Of a stretch of 64,000 nt of DNA, positions 1 through 11,063 are shown piece by piece. How positions within the stretch are numbered: position 1 is the stretch's first letter; each line of letters opens with the position of its first letter. The notes under the pieces were generated by a model. That model did no database searches. It was not told the origin of the DNA and was given only the letters and a program-made list of their open reading frames with translations. Both the position numbers and the translations under genes were made by a program. The stretch is from NCBI RefSeq assembly GCF_958295425.1, contig NC_081139.1:23480888-23544887 (forward strand). Direction: 5' to 3'. Source of the DNA: Solea solea (Eukaryota > Chordata > Actinopteri > Pleuronectiformes > Soleidae).

Positions 1-746
1 TGACATCTAATGGTGAAAATGAAGATTGGTAGAAAAAGGAGGACTACTCCACTCTCTCCACTCTCCCCAAGCGCGTCAGGAAACTTCTGCTTCAAAACGC
101 CGAATGCATACTCAGGCTGGTTTTTGTGTTTGTGCGGTACAAACATGGCGTTGCAGGAGCCAAATATACATAATATAAAAGGTTTATTCTAAGGCACTTT
201 TACAAACATACCTATAGGCAGTATATCCGACTCTTGCCAATAAACTTATACACTGGATTATATTTTGACCCCCACCATGACAAACACAAACAAACAAAAC
301 CAAATACAAGAAAAACACTATTTCAAAATAACATAATCATAGCAAAACACACAATAGTAATAAGACAGCTAGTCTTTCAGTTTTAATAAAGACCTGTTAA
401 ATAAATAACGCTGAAAGCCACTGAATGAAAGAACCGGAACCAGGCTTGGGATTTCAATGAAAAAGAAAACTAAATTCTATCCCTATAATAGGCCTATTGT
501 CCTCTGTTTATAGGCAGTTGCACAAACAACTGTCAAGCCTTTAACAGAATTATTGACTCTTTTTTGTAACAATGGGACTCTTTAATAATAAATCTCACAA
601 GAGAAGACGGAAATAAAAGAGACTTCCCTACCTTTAGTAAAAAAGAAAACATCCATAACCCTGCCTTCCTCCCTCTAATCATTTTTATACACTCCCTCGC
701 ACTGACCAGTAAAAAGCCAAAGGTCCTAGTCTTAGTATGGACTTAC
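1..746 (-). other. cdh4: cdh4 intron 8, partial
   Basis: Start of the intron after exon 8, reading leftward. The interval is A/T-rich and I see no exon, recognisable transposon or tandem repeat in it. The exon for EC3 is not present, so this intron extends past the left edge. Confidence 0.8.
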
Positions 747-884
747 CGTTCTGACTGTCAGCTCAGGTGGATTGTCGTTGATGTCAGTAATGGAGATCAG
801 GGCTGTTGCTGTGTTGGACAAGCCAAAGTTTAAGTTTCCCTCCATGTCTGTGGCCTGGACTATGATGGTGTACTGGGACACTTT
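747..884 (-). CDS. cdh4: cdh4 internal exon 8, EC2 end and EC2/EC3 linker
   Basis: This 138-nt exon (46 codons, phase 0 at both ends) encodes [17 protein letters not shown], then [15 protein letters not shown], then [23 protein letters not shown] and the TDINDNPPE linker are hallmark cadherin EC2-end motifs; DINDN supplies calcium ligands between EC2 and EC3. The acceptor is ttttgtacag|AAAG and the donor ACG|gtaagt. It follows the GLDRE end of the exon at 17016-17188 in frame, after a 16.1-kb intron. The terminal ELTVRT is more divergent than the FTAST usual in relatives, which is expected at this variable linker. The next exon (EC3) would lie to the left of position 1. Confidence 0.94.
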
Positions 885-1282
885 CTGTACAAAAGAGACA
901 AGGGAGAGAAAACAGAGACTGGTGAATCAAATACTGCTGACGGAAGAAAAAAAACATGGGCAACACATGGAATCAACACATAAATCTATCATCCGTGTCA
1001 CACAGCGAGTCTTGTCAATCAATAAACAAGTGAATGCATGAATAAAATCCCAGCCATGGCCACACATCTTTCTTTTTTTTCTAACGCAACAACTGGAGAC
1101 TGTCAGAGCACTCGTTCAATAACGGATGAAGTAAACAACACAGCACATATCCACAAAGTTACAAAGAAGGAGGAATATGTTGGAAAAAGGCCCATCCATT
1201 ATTGCTATACTATGTGAACAGACACAGATCATCCCACATTTTGATATTAGCACTGTCATGTAAAGACATACCAGGACATACT

Positions 1283-1910
1283 ATCATCAAATGAGTCAAC
1301 TTTATTTCTATAGCACATTTAAAAACAACCAGGGTTGACCAAAGTGCTTTACAAGGGAAACGGTACAAAAAAAGAGCACAAAACACAATAAATCAAGTAA
1401 AAGAGTAAAATAGTAAAATGGTATAAGTCTAGTTAGATCCCTCCGGATAAGTAAGTACATTTTATTTATAAAGCACTTTCCACAGATAAAAATCACAAAG
1501 TGCTTCACAATAAAATGAAATAAACATAAAATATCAAATAAAGAATAATAACAAAATACAAAGAACAGTCAGTCATATAAACCCTCACTGTTTAAAAAGC
1601 ATGGTCTTTTTAAAAGTCAACACAATTTAAGCAGCAAATTATAAAAGGTAAGTTAGAGGTTGGAATGATCGGTCCCCTCTTGTTTGGTTTGGGGCATCAA
1701 TGTTCTCAGTGTTCTCATCCTGAAGTGAAGGCTAGAAAGAAGAGGTGGGTCTTTAAAAGTGAATTAAAATGTTCGATCGTGGGAACAGATTTAATTTGAA
1801 GGGCTAATCTATTGTTATAGGTTATTTGGCCTCAGTCCTTGGGAATGAAGATGGAGGAGCTCAGTCCATGAAAAGCTTTAAAAACAAACAACAAAATATT
1901 TTTAAAAAAG
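1283..1910 (-). mobile_element. L2-like LINE 3'-end fragment, probably two nested pieces
   Basis: The segment opens with the reverse complement of a LINE tail (atagaaataaagttga), followed by the CAAAGTGCTTTACA and AACCCTGGTTG signature. The same signature recurs at 56010-56080 next to reverse transcriptase sequence on the minus strand. A second similar block (tttataaagcactttcc, then cacaaagtgcttcaca) begins near 1458. No coding part remains. The assignment to an L2-like fish LINE rests on the link to the 56-kb copy. Confidence 0.6.
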
Positions 1911-2279
1911 TGTCAAATATAACAATATGCATCACAAGATTAGAGGTAACTTATATCAAAGATGTAAAATAATCATAGAGTGTCTCATAATTTTGTCTGG
2001 CAACCCTCCAGTGACAAGCCCAGTTCCTTTCCTCTTGGCCACTGGCTGCACAAATAACTTGATGTCTGTTTTCATTAATGACCGGCTACAAAACAGAAAG
2101 TATATCCAAATTAAAGTAGCAGTATTTAGAAAATGTATCATATTGAGTCATAAAATGACAATGTTCTCCAATATAATAATAATAATATTCATTTGCATTG
2201 CAGTATCCGTTTAAAACTCTTTAAACTGCATGCTGGGCACGGTTGCCAAAATGATTAATTGCATGAAGTGTCTGCACAC

Positions 2280-2393
2280 CAGTTGTTGCTCCCAAAAAAT
2301 CATTCGATTTTTTTTTTACCATATGTCTAAAGAAGGAGTTTGGGCCTGAAACGTCACCTTGTTGATATTTTTTTATTTTGGGAGCAACAGCTG
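2280..2393. repeat. Hairpin-forming inverted repeat
   Basis: The arm gttgctcccaaaa (2285-2297) is perfectly repeated in inverse as ttttgggagcaac (2376-2388), with a 78-nt loop. Adjacent bases extend the match with few mismatches (about 2280-2297 and 2376-2393). It could be the ends of a small degenerate transposon or simply a secondary-structure element. Confidence 0.7.
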
Positions 2394-2464
2394 CTGTGCT
2401 GACGCATTTTGCTATTTGGCAAGATAACTTAGGGCGTGTTCCCGCCGGCTCTACTCGCCTCGGC

Positions 2465-2700
2465 ACGGCTAAGTTGCGTTTCCATTAGCATAGAACCTGG
2501 TATCAGGTACTTTTTTTAGTACCTGCTCCAGCAAGGTTCCAAGAGCACTGAGTAGGTGCAGTGCGTGACTTTGCCAGACTGCCTGCCACTGATTGGTCAG
2601 AGCGCCGTCATAGGCTAACTCCGCCCAGTGCTTGTACCAGTGACGTCAGCATGGATTAAGCCAATGGCAAAATTTGAACGCAGTAGTTGGTGTTTGACTA
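2465..2700. repeat. Palindromic 'gtttccatta' fish repeat, copy 1
   Basis: The segment includes gtttccattagcatagaacc, a ggtatcaggtac motif, and a gcaaggttccaagagcactgag-type core. The same words recur near 47725-47900 (ttctattatacagttctag, ctggtacctggtgc, gaggttccaagcgagctgag) and at 61100-61160. It is a non-coding interspersed repeat. I do not know its superfamily. Confidence 0.5.
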
Positions 2701-3024
2701 GAGAGGCTCTAGATATACCAAAATACTAAAATCTCAATACTTTACCCTCAGCTGTGAATCTAAATATATGCCTGAAATAGTGGTTTAGACATTTAGTTAC
2801 ACTTTAACAGGCCATATTTAATGTACTGCAGCTCAGAATCTGCCATTGTGTGGACTGTTGAGTTGCTCTTCTCTCTATAACGTTGTAAGGTTTCTACCTC
2901 AAGATAATGTATGCATACAAATACAATTGTATTGTATTGTAACAGTAGATCCATGTTTCACCATCACAACACTGTGTCTATGACAATGAAAGTTAATTCT
3001 GTCTTCAGACTCAACACAGGAGAG

Positions 3025-3165
3025 AAGTTATGTGTGTGTGTGTGTGTGTGACTGTGTGTGTACTTTATGAGCTTTTCTGTTATAAACATTGACCTTGTCA
3101 GGACTATTAGTCCTCATGGAGACCAAAACCTGGTGCCAAACTGGAGTTAGTTTTATTTAGCTTAG
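3025..3165 (-). repeat. TG-microsatellite-linked fish repeat, inverse copy
   Basis: A (TG)n run (3031-3050) is followed by ataaacattgaccttgtcagg and cctcatggagaccaaaacc. Inverse-complemented, this resembles the GGGACC / CCCTAA-type repeat seen at 4427-5105 and 26674-26950. It is short and degenerate. Confidence 0.45.
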
Positions 3166-4426
3166 GTAATGTGTAGTTAGGTTAATATGAGGGTTTGGCT
3201 TTGTTTAGACTGTCTCGATGAAAGTCCTTAAGAGGAGAGCAGCACAAACCTGTGTGTGTGTGTGTTTCCATCCTGACAGTATGAGCCTCTCTGTTTTGTG
3301 TTCTCCTCCTATTAATCCATTTGGCACAGGCTTCCATTGTGTCAGAGAAGAGAGGGAGTAAGGAATAATAGGCGTCAAGGACAGGCCAGTGTTCACCACA
3401 CAGGGCTCGCTGCTCTGCTTAACATTCAAAATGCCTCCTATTGACAGTGTGATGTTCATTTGTTTCCAGGCTACTTTTATCGAATTTGCTTCAGGGTCAA
3501 GCTTCCTTAAAACTTGACAGCCAGTGGCGAAGATGACTGCCTGGTGGAAAGAGATCAACGCCAGCAGACAGCTTGCACATATACATGGGCCAGTTGCTGC
3601 TTCCTTTATTTCTTTTAGCTGTGTGTCTTTTTTTCTCTCCTTTTTTCCCCACCTCTGGTTCACTGTGTGCTCTTTGTTAACTGGCATAATGCGCTTCTTT
3701 TGATCTCTCACTATCTTTCTCATCACATCTTTGTTGCTCAGTGTTCTCTCCGCCTGTCTGTTTTCTCTTTGTCTCTCGCTTTGCCAGTCTTTCAGCAGTC
3801 TCTGAGCATCTTTGTAGAATCTCCCCTCTCTCTCTCTCTCCCTGTGTTTTCACTTGTGAAGGAAACAGTTCATTGCTAGATCAGTCAAACCACTAATGCC
3901 AGCTAAAGCGTGCGAGCACAGTCATTTAGCATCTCCCCAAGTCACCATGAAGAGTGCAGACATGTTAATCTGCACCAAACCAATCCTATTAATGAAAACT
4001 CAATACTGGCTGCCCTTTATTAGACTCATAATGAAATATCAATAGCATCTCTCCTCACAGAGCGCTTCAGTAAATAAAACCTTCCATGAGCGTGTCTCTC
4101 TGCAGACTCGTTTACAGCCAGTCACATGCATCAATCGAGAAACGGCGCCAGACGCCTGTATGGAGCAAACAGGCTCAAGCTGTCATGGGATGCCTTTCTC
4201 TTAGGTCAGGTGGAAAGCAATGACTGGAGCGCAGCACAGCCAGCAGGTGGAGCTCTCACACAGCAGGGGACGTGGCTAATGTGTCCTCTCCTGCAGGATT
4301 ATATCACACATCTGAGGGCAGTTGTGAGTTTATGGCCCTGCTAGTGCTCACATGCACATCCGTGAATGCTCCGGTGAGTGGTAACAGGTGGCACACTTAC
4401 ATCAGGTATACATGGGTAAGTGCGCG

Positions 4427-5105
4427 CACACACACACACACACAGCATTCTTTACTGAGGACACTGAAACACATAATGCTCATTATCCTAACCTTAACCA
4501 TCACAACCAAATGCCTAACCCTGAACTTAAACCTAACCTAAAGTAACTAGTTTGAAAAACGCCTGTACATACAGTAGTTCAATTTTTTGGCCTGTTTTTG
4601 CACATTGACAAAGAAACTAAAAAAAAAATGCTACTTTACTGTTCAAATTTCTAATTTACCCATGTACAACAGCAGTGTTTCGCTAAATAAACCTTTTTAT
4701 TTTCCTTCATTTTAACTTGTTAAAACAGTATTTTGACATGCAGTAAATTGTAAATAACTGCCAGATATTTATCAGACGTTATTCTGGATAAAATGAGCAA
4801 AAGCACTTACTCACAGGAAATGTTCTGGTCATTTTATGGTTAAAATAAGCAAAAAGTCTAGGTATTAAAGGGTTAAGTCTAAGTGTTAACCCTAACCTTA
4901 ACCATCACCAGTCAATGCCTAACTCTAACCCTAACCTTAACCATCACAACTAAGTGCCGAACCATAACCCCTGACCCTAAAACCAGGCCTTAACCCTCAA
5001 AAAGCCCTTTACACTTGTGGGGTCCAGACAAAAATGTCCCCACACAGACAGGTTTGTATGGTTTTTGGACCTCACATGGATATTAATACATGTACACACA
5101 CACTC
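4427..5105 (+). repeat. CA-microsatellite plus telomere-like CCCTAA/CCTTAACCATCACAA repeat
   Basis: A (CA)n run leads into repeated cctaaccttaaccatcacaa and aatgcctaaccct units at 4483-4540. About 340 nt of unrelated A/T-rich sequence follows, then more of the same units (4886-4990). The block closes with aaaaagccctttacacttgtgggg and aaaatgtcccca. The same order occurs at 26674-26950, so it is an interspersed repeat rather than a telomere relic. The middle 4541-4880 may be an insertion. Confidence 0.75.
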
Positions 5106-5635
5106 ACTACTCTCCAAAAGTGGCTGTCTGAACAGCCACTTAAAGCGCTCTCTAATGAGTCCTATAGAAATGCTGAACAGAACATCTCTGTTACATTGGC
5201 AGAAAATACTGCTTCTTGTCTGACAACCAACAGCCCAGACTCCCTCACAGGCCTTGAGCCTCGCTGACTTAATCTGCAGAAGCTAAATGCCATCAGTGGC
5301 TACAAAAACACCTGCACACAGAGCTCTGCCAAAAGTAAAAGCCAATTCCTTGTGTTTTTTTTCAGGGGGTACGAATTAGGTAATTTACTACCCAGGAGGA
5401 GGAAATGAGAAAATGGCTTTGAGACATCAGTGTTAGTGATTGTGCAGCGGGCAGCACAGGTTAAAAGAACAACTTTTCTTTGTTTGTAAGAGAAAGGACT
5501 TCCGCTGCAGAACACAGGACAGGAATGATGGTCACAGCTGGTAAACCAATGTCAAACTAGCAAAGAGTGTGTGCAAGTGCAGTGGTGAATTAATTATACT
5601 TGAGCTGAGTGTGCATTTTCACACGACCACTCAAA

Positions 5636-5705
5636 CATGGGTAAAGAGGGAGAGGCCAGGCGAGAGAGAGAGAGAGAGAGAGACAGAGGGAGAGAAGGCG
5701 AGAGC
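5636..5705. repeat. GA-rich low-complexity tract
   Basis: An (AG)n run at about 5663-5681 is embedded in GAGA-rich sequence. The reading frames across it are low-complexity and show no family resemblance. Confidence 0.8.
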
Positions 5706-6000
5706 GACCTGCACTTTATTTGTGTTGTTTGTAGATTGTGTTCTGGCCTGCCGGGCTCCGACTGGCCGCAGTCATTAGCTTGTCACTTACAATCTGTCTC
5801 AAATGGCCGGAGACTCCACTCGCTTGCTCTCCCTCAGTGACTCTCAGTGTCACTGACCCCTTACAACAGTTTTCAATTCAGTTCAGCCGAGATCACTTCA
5901 ATTAAATTTACTCAGTTTGATTTGACGCCATTTCCATTCCATTAGATTTTCATTGAGTTCAATTCAGTTCAATTTATTTCGATTTTGTTCAGTTCATTTA

Positions 6001-6421
6001 CACATCCGACGAGTGAAAGGGAAGGTCTACGAGACCGTCGCGAGGCCAGCTATGATGTATGGCTTGGAGACAGTGGCACAGGAGGCGGAGCTGGGGGTGG
6101 CAGAGTGGAAGACGCTGAGATTTTCGTCGGAGGTGACCAGGATGGACAGGATCAGAAGTGAACATATTTGAGGGAAAGCTCAGGTTGAACGGTTTAGAGA
6201 TAAAGTAAGAGAGTCAAGGTTGAGGTGGTTTGGTCAAGTGCAGAGGAGGGATAGTGATTATATGAGACAAAGCATGTTGAAGATGGAGCTGCCAGGCAGG
6301 AGGAAAAGAGGAAGACCACACAGAAGGTTCATGGATACTGTGAAGGAGGACATGAGGACAGTTGGTGTAACAGAAGAGGACATGAGGGAGAGGACAAGGT
6401 GATCCACTGTGGTGACCCATG
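6001..6421 (+). pseudogene. RTE-like LINE reverse transcriptase C-terminal fragment
   Basis: Frame 1 reads VKGKVYETVARPAMMYGLE, then KTLRFSSEVTRMDRIRSEHI, an in-frame TGA (6169-6171), then RLRWFGQVQRRDSDYMRQ, LKMELPGRRKRGRPHRRFMD and VKEDMRTVGVTEEDMRERTR. This is the C-terminus of a non-LTR retrotransposon polyprotein common in fish genomes, which I assign to an RTE-like clade from memory. Only the last ~140 codons remain. The TGA and a short deletion near GLETVAQEAEL show it is dead. The sequence degenerates at gtggtgaccca before the usual 3' tail. Other fragments lie at 43809-44402 and 48670-48955. Confidence 0.8.
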
Positions 6422-6551
6422 ACTTTGATTTACACTTTTAAGAAAAAATGAGGCACTATCTTCATAGTTGTAATAGTGAAAGGAATGATTTATTTTTGCT
6501 CATGAGTGAAAGTTAAAGAAACAAGTTGACTGTGGTTGTGATTTTTTTATG

Positions 6552-6985
6552 AACATGAAACAGGATTTTTACCCTAATCTAACAGCTTTGGAGTCATTGT
6601 GATGGTTAAATGGCTTGTTGCGGGGAAATTTGGGGCGGTTTCCACTCCCAATACCGTCTGTTAGCGGAAAATCAGCCTTTGCTTCACAGCACAGCACTAC
6701 ACACATACACCCTAGCCAGGTACCGGCTATAAGATCAAGGCAGCAATAGCATTACTTTAGACATTCATCATGGCAGAGCCAGAGGAAAAAAGAAGCAGAG
6801 AAAACTCTGTTGTCAGAGGAAGCGAGGAAGAGGAAACGGCTGTCTGACCGAGCGAGGGGCCCCACACGACTAAATCGGACCAGCTTTTCCAAAATGGTGA
6901 GAATTGAAAAACACAGAAGCATGCAAAACGGACGCTCAATAGATCTCAATAGAGAGAAAGGCGAAAAAGCAACCAGGCACACAGC
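6552..6985 (+). mobile_element. Repeat C copy 1, with short basic ORF
   Basis: The copy starts with caggatttttaccctaatc and ttggagtcattgtgatgg, then atggttaaatggcttgttg, and is closely similar to 42757-43150 and 59075-59350. Internally it contains the start of a basic frame (atcatggcagagccagagg, 6768-6786). The sequence also opens an uninterrupted basic frame from 6810: SEEARKRKRLSDRARGPTR. In the other two copies this frame is broken. Copies with conserved interior and probable terminal inverted repeats suggest a DNA transposon derivative; the family is unknown to me. Confidence 0.6.
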
Positions 6986-7119
6986 AACTTCGCTTTACAC
7001 AGGAAAAGGTTTCATAAATGTCAGGTACACATTCTTACATGTGCTGTCTCTCAAAGTGAAACGCCATAATGCAGAGACATTATACCACTTTCTTTCCTTT
7101 TCATTTGCTTGTTAATGCA

Positions 7120-7660
7120 AATATCTGATCAACTCAATGCATGTAGACATGTAGACATGGTCAAACCAACCAAGCGAAAGTGCATTAGAGTGGGGAAGAA
7201 TGTTGATTTAAGTGACTTTGACCACGGCATGGTTGATGGGCTTGTATGAATATTTCAGAAACTGCTGATCCACGGTGATTTTCACTCACAACCATCCAAG
7301 GTGCATGGACAATCATCCAATAAAGAGGAAATATCTAGTGATCGGCAGTTCTTTGAGGGAATATGCGGAGAAAGAGCTGACTGCCTTGAAATGATAGAAA
7401 GGCAACAGTCACTCTCAACGGTAACTCAAATAACCACTTGCTACCACATGTTGACCGTTGAAGCAGGTGGCCTACAGCAGCAGAACACCACACTGGTCAC
7501 TTCTTATGTTGTTCAATATAAGAACCCACTTTTTAAAGATGGCAAACTATCATGACCCAGATGACAATATAACATTTACAGCCTTATCTTTAATCCTAAT
7601 ATCATTCTGAATTGGTGAACCAGTCTTCAATGCACCTAATAAAGTGGCTAGTAAATATTA
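7120..7660 (+). mobile_element. Tc1-like element remnant, deleted copy 1
   Basis: The segment carries the 5' region of a fish Tc1-like transposon: aactcaatgcatgtagacatg, agtgactttgacca, cggcatggttgatggg, tttcagaaactgctgatc, then gaaaggcaacagtcactc and aataaccacttgctacc. It ends with cacctaataaagtggct. The middle and C-terminal transposase regions are deleted. A piece of another repeat (about 7530-7615, similar to 54310-54440) interrupts the 3' part. No functional reading frame remains. Confidence 0.7.
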
Positions 7661-8469
7661 CGGTATATTATCATTCTTATTTATATTGCAATACGTATTA
7701 TAGTTTTATTGGCCAGCCATAAATAGCACAGAGTTCCTGTTTTATATTTGGTGGTTCGAGGATTGTTTTGTTTCCATCCTCATCACACATCATTTTCTTT
7801 ATTCCTTGCAGGGCTGTATCTCAGGTTTGACTGAGGACACAGGCAGCTCATGACTGTTTTTGAAGACAGCACATGCAGAGACAGAAACTCGTTGCAAGCA
7901 GTGCACAGTTTTCTAAAAGCTTTTGTCTGAATCCCACTGTCGAGACATTAGCCACGTGGGTAAATCTCAGATGTAAACACTGCAGTGTCTTGATTACGCA
8001 GCCTCCACATTTATACACACAGCTCAGAGTCACATATTGAATAAATAAGGGGCGATGAGTCACAACGCGCCTGAAACTGCGGGAACGAATCGCACAGACC
8101 GGGTGAGGCATTTAGTTAAGCATCCAACTGAGCACTACAATACAAAACACAAACAGGATTAAGCAAATATGAGAAAGAGGAACACGTTGCCAGACTTACT
8201 GGCCCCAGAATGTTACAAACAACTCAGAACAGCACAGACGGCAAGCAAATGACTTTTTCTACATGATCTTTTTCTTCAAAGAATGACAAACAAGAGACAG
8301 GCATCTGTGAAAGCTGTCCAACACGTCCATGAATCAAAGCCTTAAAGGTACAGAAGGCAGGATTTTTTTGGGGGCAATTGTTAAAACTGTGGAAACTAAT
8401 TTATATTCCATTCAAATCATTTTGAAATGAATTCTGATTAATCCTTTCAGCTCAACACGAACACCGTCT

Positions 8470-9260
8470 TCCTAGGGTGATAATATGATAACGATATATA
8501 ATGATATATGGAACATTTCCTCAATATAAAAACAAGATACACTCAATAGAACATCGATTAGAACTCATTTCATCCGCGTTTCGACAAACAACCCGAACAG
8601 CCAATGTCAATGAGAGGAACGGAGCTCTGAATAGCTGCAGCCACGTCATGTGAGGTTAACGCACACAGTGTAAGAGAAGCAGGGGGAGGCATGTGTGCTA
8701 ATGTTTCCAAGAACGCAGCCACACGACAGGAGTGAAAGTGAGTCACAACAGAAAATGATGACAGAAAATCTAAATTTCCCTCAGACAATTCTTCCCCTGC
8801 TATACACAGACTACAGAGAGAGAGAGAGGGAACTGAAGAAGACGAGCTGCCAAATGTGCCATACTTTGCTACCACGTCAAATTGGTCTAGTCGCATGTTT
8901 GGTTGGTTGGTTTTCTACTTTGGTTATCTACAAAGATAAAAGACACAGCATGAAGGTAGTTCCTGATTTTAACTTAATTTAAGTTCAATGTATTTTGTTC
9001 TCCTGTAAAACTTGAAGCTTTGAAGCTATAAGTATTAAGTTTTCAGTTCAAAGCCGGTTTTATTGATCTAAATTGACAGCAGGACATGCTACAATTTTAA
9101 TGTTCAACATGCACAAAAAATTCAACCAAAATAAACTTTTCCAATCTCTACATTTCACTTCATAGTAAAGAGGAAACGTTAAGCTATATCATGATACAGT
9201 ATATATCAATATTTGGGGGAAAAAAATAGTATATCGTAATAAAATCTTTTCCATATCACT
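8470..9260. mobile_element. Possible degenerate hAT-like element rich in ATATCG motifs
   Basis: The ends carry tataacgatatata-like and gatatatggaac words at 8475-8520, and agtatatatcaatatttgg with atatcgtaataaaatc at 9200-9245. These words are typical of the interiors of the TAGGGCTGGGCGATAT elements elsewhere in the window. I see no clean terminal repeats or target duplication, so this is a weak call. Confidence 0.3.
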
Positions 9261-9289
9261 ACTGTTCGGATCTTATGTCACCCAACAAA

Positions 9290-9600
9290 TTTCCGGTGCT
9301 GCACACAGAAAGTGATTTATTTTATGCCAAGACAGATGGAGGCAACAACATCATTGTGCTAGTAAATCAAGACGGCTACAAACAGATTGAGGTACGACTG
9401 AAAATACAGAGAAGTGCCCAAGTTTCAGAAGTGAATTTTACTGCTTGAAAAAAACGAGTTGTTCGACAGTATGCCGAGATATATTCCCCTTACCCCCGCT
9501 CTGCTGCTGTATACACACAAACACTCTCTCATGCAGCTCTGACAAATTTGCTTGATAGTGTCTGTCAAACGTTACTCAATGGAGCTTCCATTGCAATTTA
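9290..9600 (+). repeat. Interspersed repeat shared with 62140-62478
   Basis: This stretch shares atggaggcaacaacatcattgtgctagtaaa, gactgaaaatacagag and ctctgctgctgtatacac words in the same order with 62205-62360. Both copies lack a reading frame. The 62-kb copy ends in a gaactgcagctttaa terminus like the MITE at 16441-16785, so this is probably a related non-autonomous transposon without visible ends. Confidence 0.55.
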
Positions 9601-10042
9601 ATTTCCATTCCACACAACACCTACATATTTCACATTCAGGGCCTTTCTGGTGCTACGGCAGAGACAAAAACTTTGAAAGAAAAAAAAGAAAGCATCAAAA
9701 AGAGGGTCAATAAACAATAAACCCAATAAAACATGTCAGAGTAAGCCAAAAGTTTCAGAGATGGAGATATTGCCTCGGGTCATCTGTCACGTATGAAAGG
9801 AGTGCGTTATCATGCTAGTAGATTATCAAGGAGCGTCAATGGGCAAAGTTTCATGAAGTAAATGTAGAGTAAACAAAAGAACACGCTTTGATTGGCTGTA
9901 AAAAAAACTTTGAAAAAGGAAAGTATTTGACTCAGGTAACTCTCAAAAAGTATCATTTGCGAGAAAAGGGTGGAAGATGCATGCTTGCCGTGAACGTCTA
10001 ACAACTGAGCCTTTTCTGAAGTCAAACAAAATCTACAATACC

Positions 10043-10417
10043 AGCTGGGTTAGGGCACAATATACTTTTTTTTACATCATCCATAGCCACGTATATCATG
10101 ATATAAATATTTCTGTAGGGCTGGGTGATTTGGCTTATCCATAATATCTCAAATATTTAGGCTAGATCGCGAAACTGCACAAAATGTTGTCGATGTCATG
10201 TATTTTTTTATTCAACTGTATAATATTCAAGTTGTATTTTCTGTATTCCATTAATTTATTCAATATAATAAATAAAAGTCATCACAGATACGTTATCATG
10301 ATAAGATGATATCCAAAATCTAGATGATAGTACAATAATATACAAGATGATATCTTGTCCAATGCCACGATATAGATACAATATTGATATACTGTATTGC
10401 CCAAGTCTAAGCTGGGT
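10043..10417 (+). mobile_element. hAT-like MITE with AGCTGGGT target duplication
   Basis: The 359-bp element (10051-10409) is flanked by perfect 8-bp direct repeats AGCTGGGT at 10043-10050 and 10410-10417. Its ends are TAGGGCACAATATAC and the complement of TAGACTTGGGCAATAC, imperfect terminal inverted repeats. An internal second start, TAGGGCTGGGTGATTTGG, lies at 10116. It has no coding capacity. An 8-bp duplication is the hallmark of hAT-type insertion, so the superfamily is inferred from that and the TAGGGCTG terminus. Confidence 0.8.
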
Positions 10418-11063
10418 GCACATCATTATGTGGCTATTGAGTTGACTTGTTATTTCTTGACTGAATGAAGTTCTACATGCACCAAGAGTCTTCATTCAGC
10501 AACCCGCTCACAATTCTCAAAGGGCCAATGTCTGGCTCCTGGAGCTTGAGTGGAAGGCAGCCGGTTAACATAACTCAGCTTCTCAGACGCATTAAAGCCC
10601 TGGGCCCATTTCGGATGCTTTCTCTCAGCCTGCATCCCCAGTAAGACTCTGGAGAACCTAATAGAGCCAGGCTGTGGGCATTCATGTCCTTGAGGCAGTC
10701 CAGACGATGTCCTAATCGAGGATGAGACAGTCCAACATGAAGCTGGCATCACCCCGTTGGACAGCCGGGTGCCAGCCCACACCACGCTGTGCCACAGCAG
10801 ATCGTTCCGACCCAGGGCCTATGGGAGATTGAGACAGCCTGGGGTAATGAAAGACAACAGCTTTGCCTGCCAGTGGAGCTGGTGCCATGGAGGGAGGGCA
10901 CAGAGGGGGAACATCCAAGGCAGCTGTGGCACACTGACATCTCCCGCTCTGCTACCTGCTGCATCACTGTTGTACTTCATTAGAAATTTCCCACAGCAGC
11001 CAGATCTATTTTTCTGTACAACAGACACCAACCACACAAATAACCGAGCACAAAACCACGTTG

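Noticed and set aside
3205..3726. 173-codon minus-strand frame as a gene
   Set aside because: The longest chance frame in a repeat-poor intron stretch; composition is not protein-like and no family motif is visible.
4483..5000. Interstitial telomere relic
   Set aside because: Units are CCTTAACCATCACAA rather than pure CCCTAA, and the same order recurs elsewhere with shared flanks, so it is an interspersed repeat.
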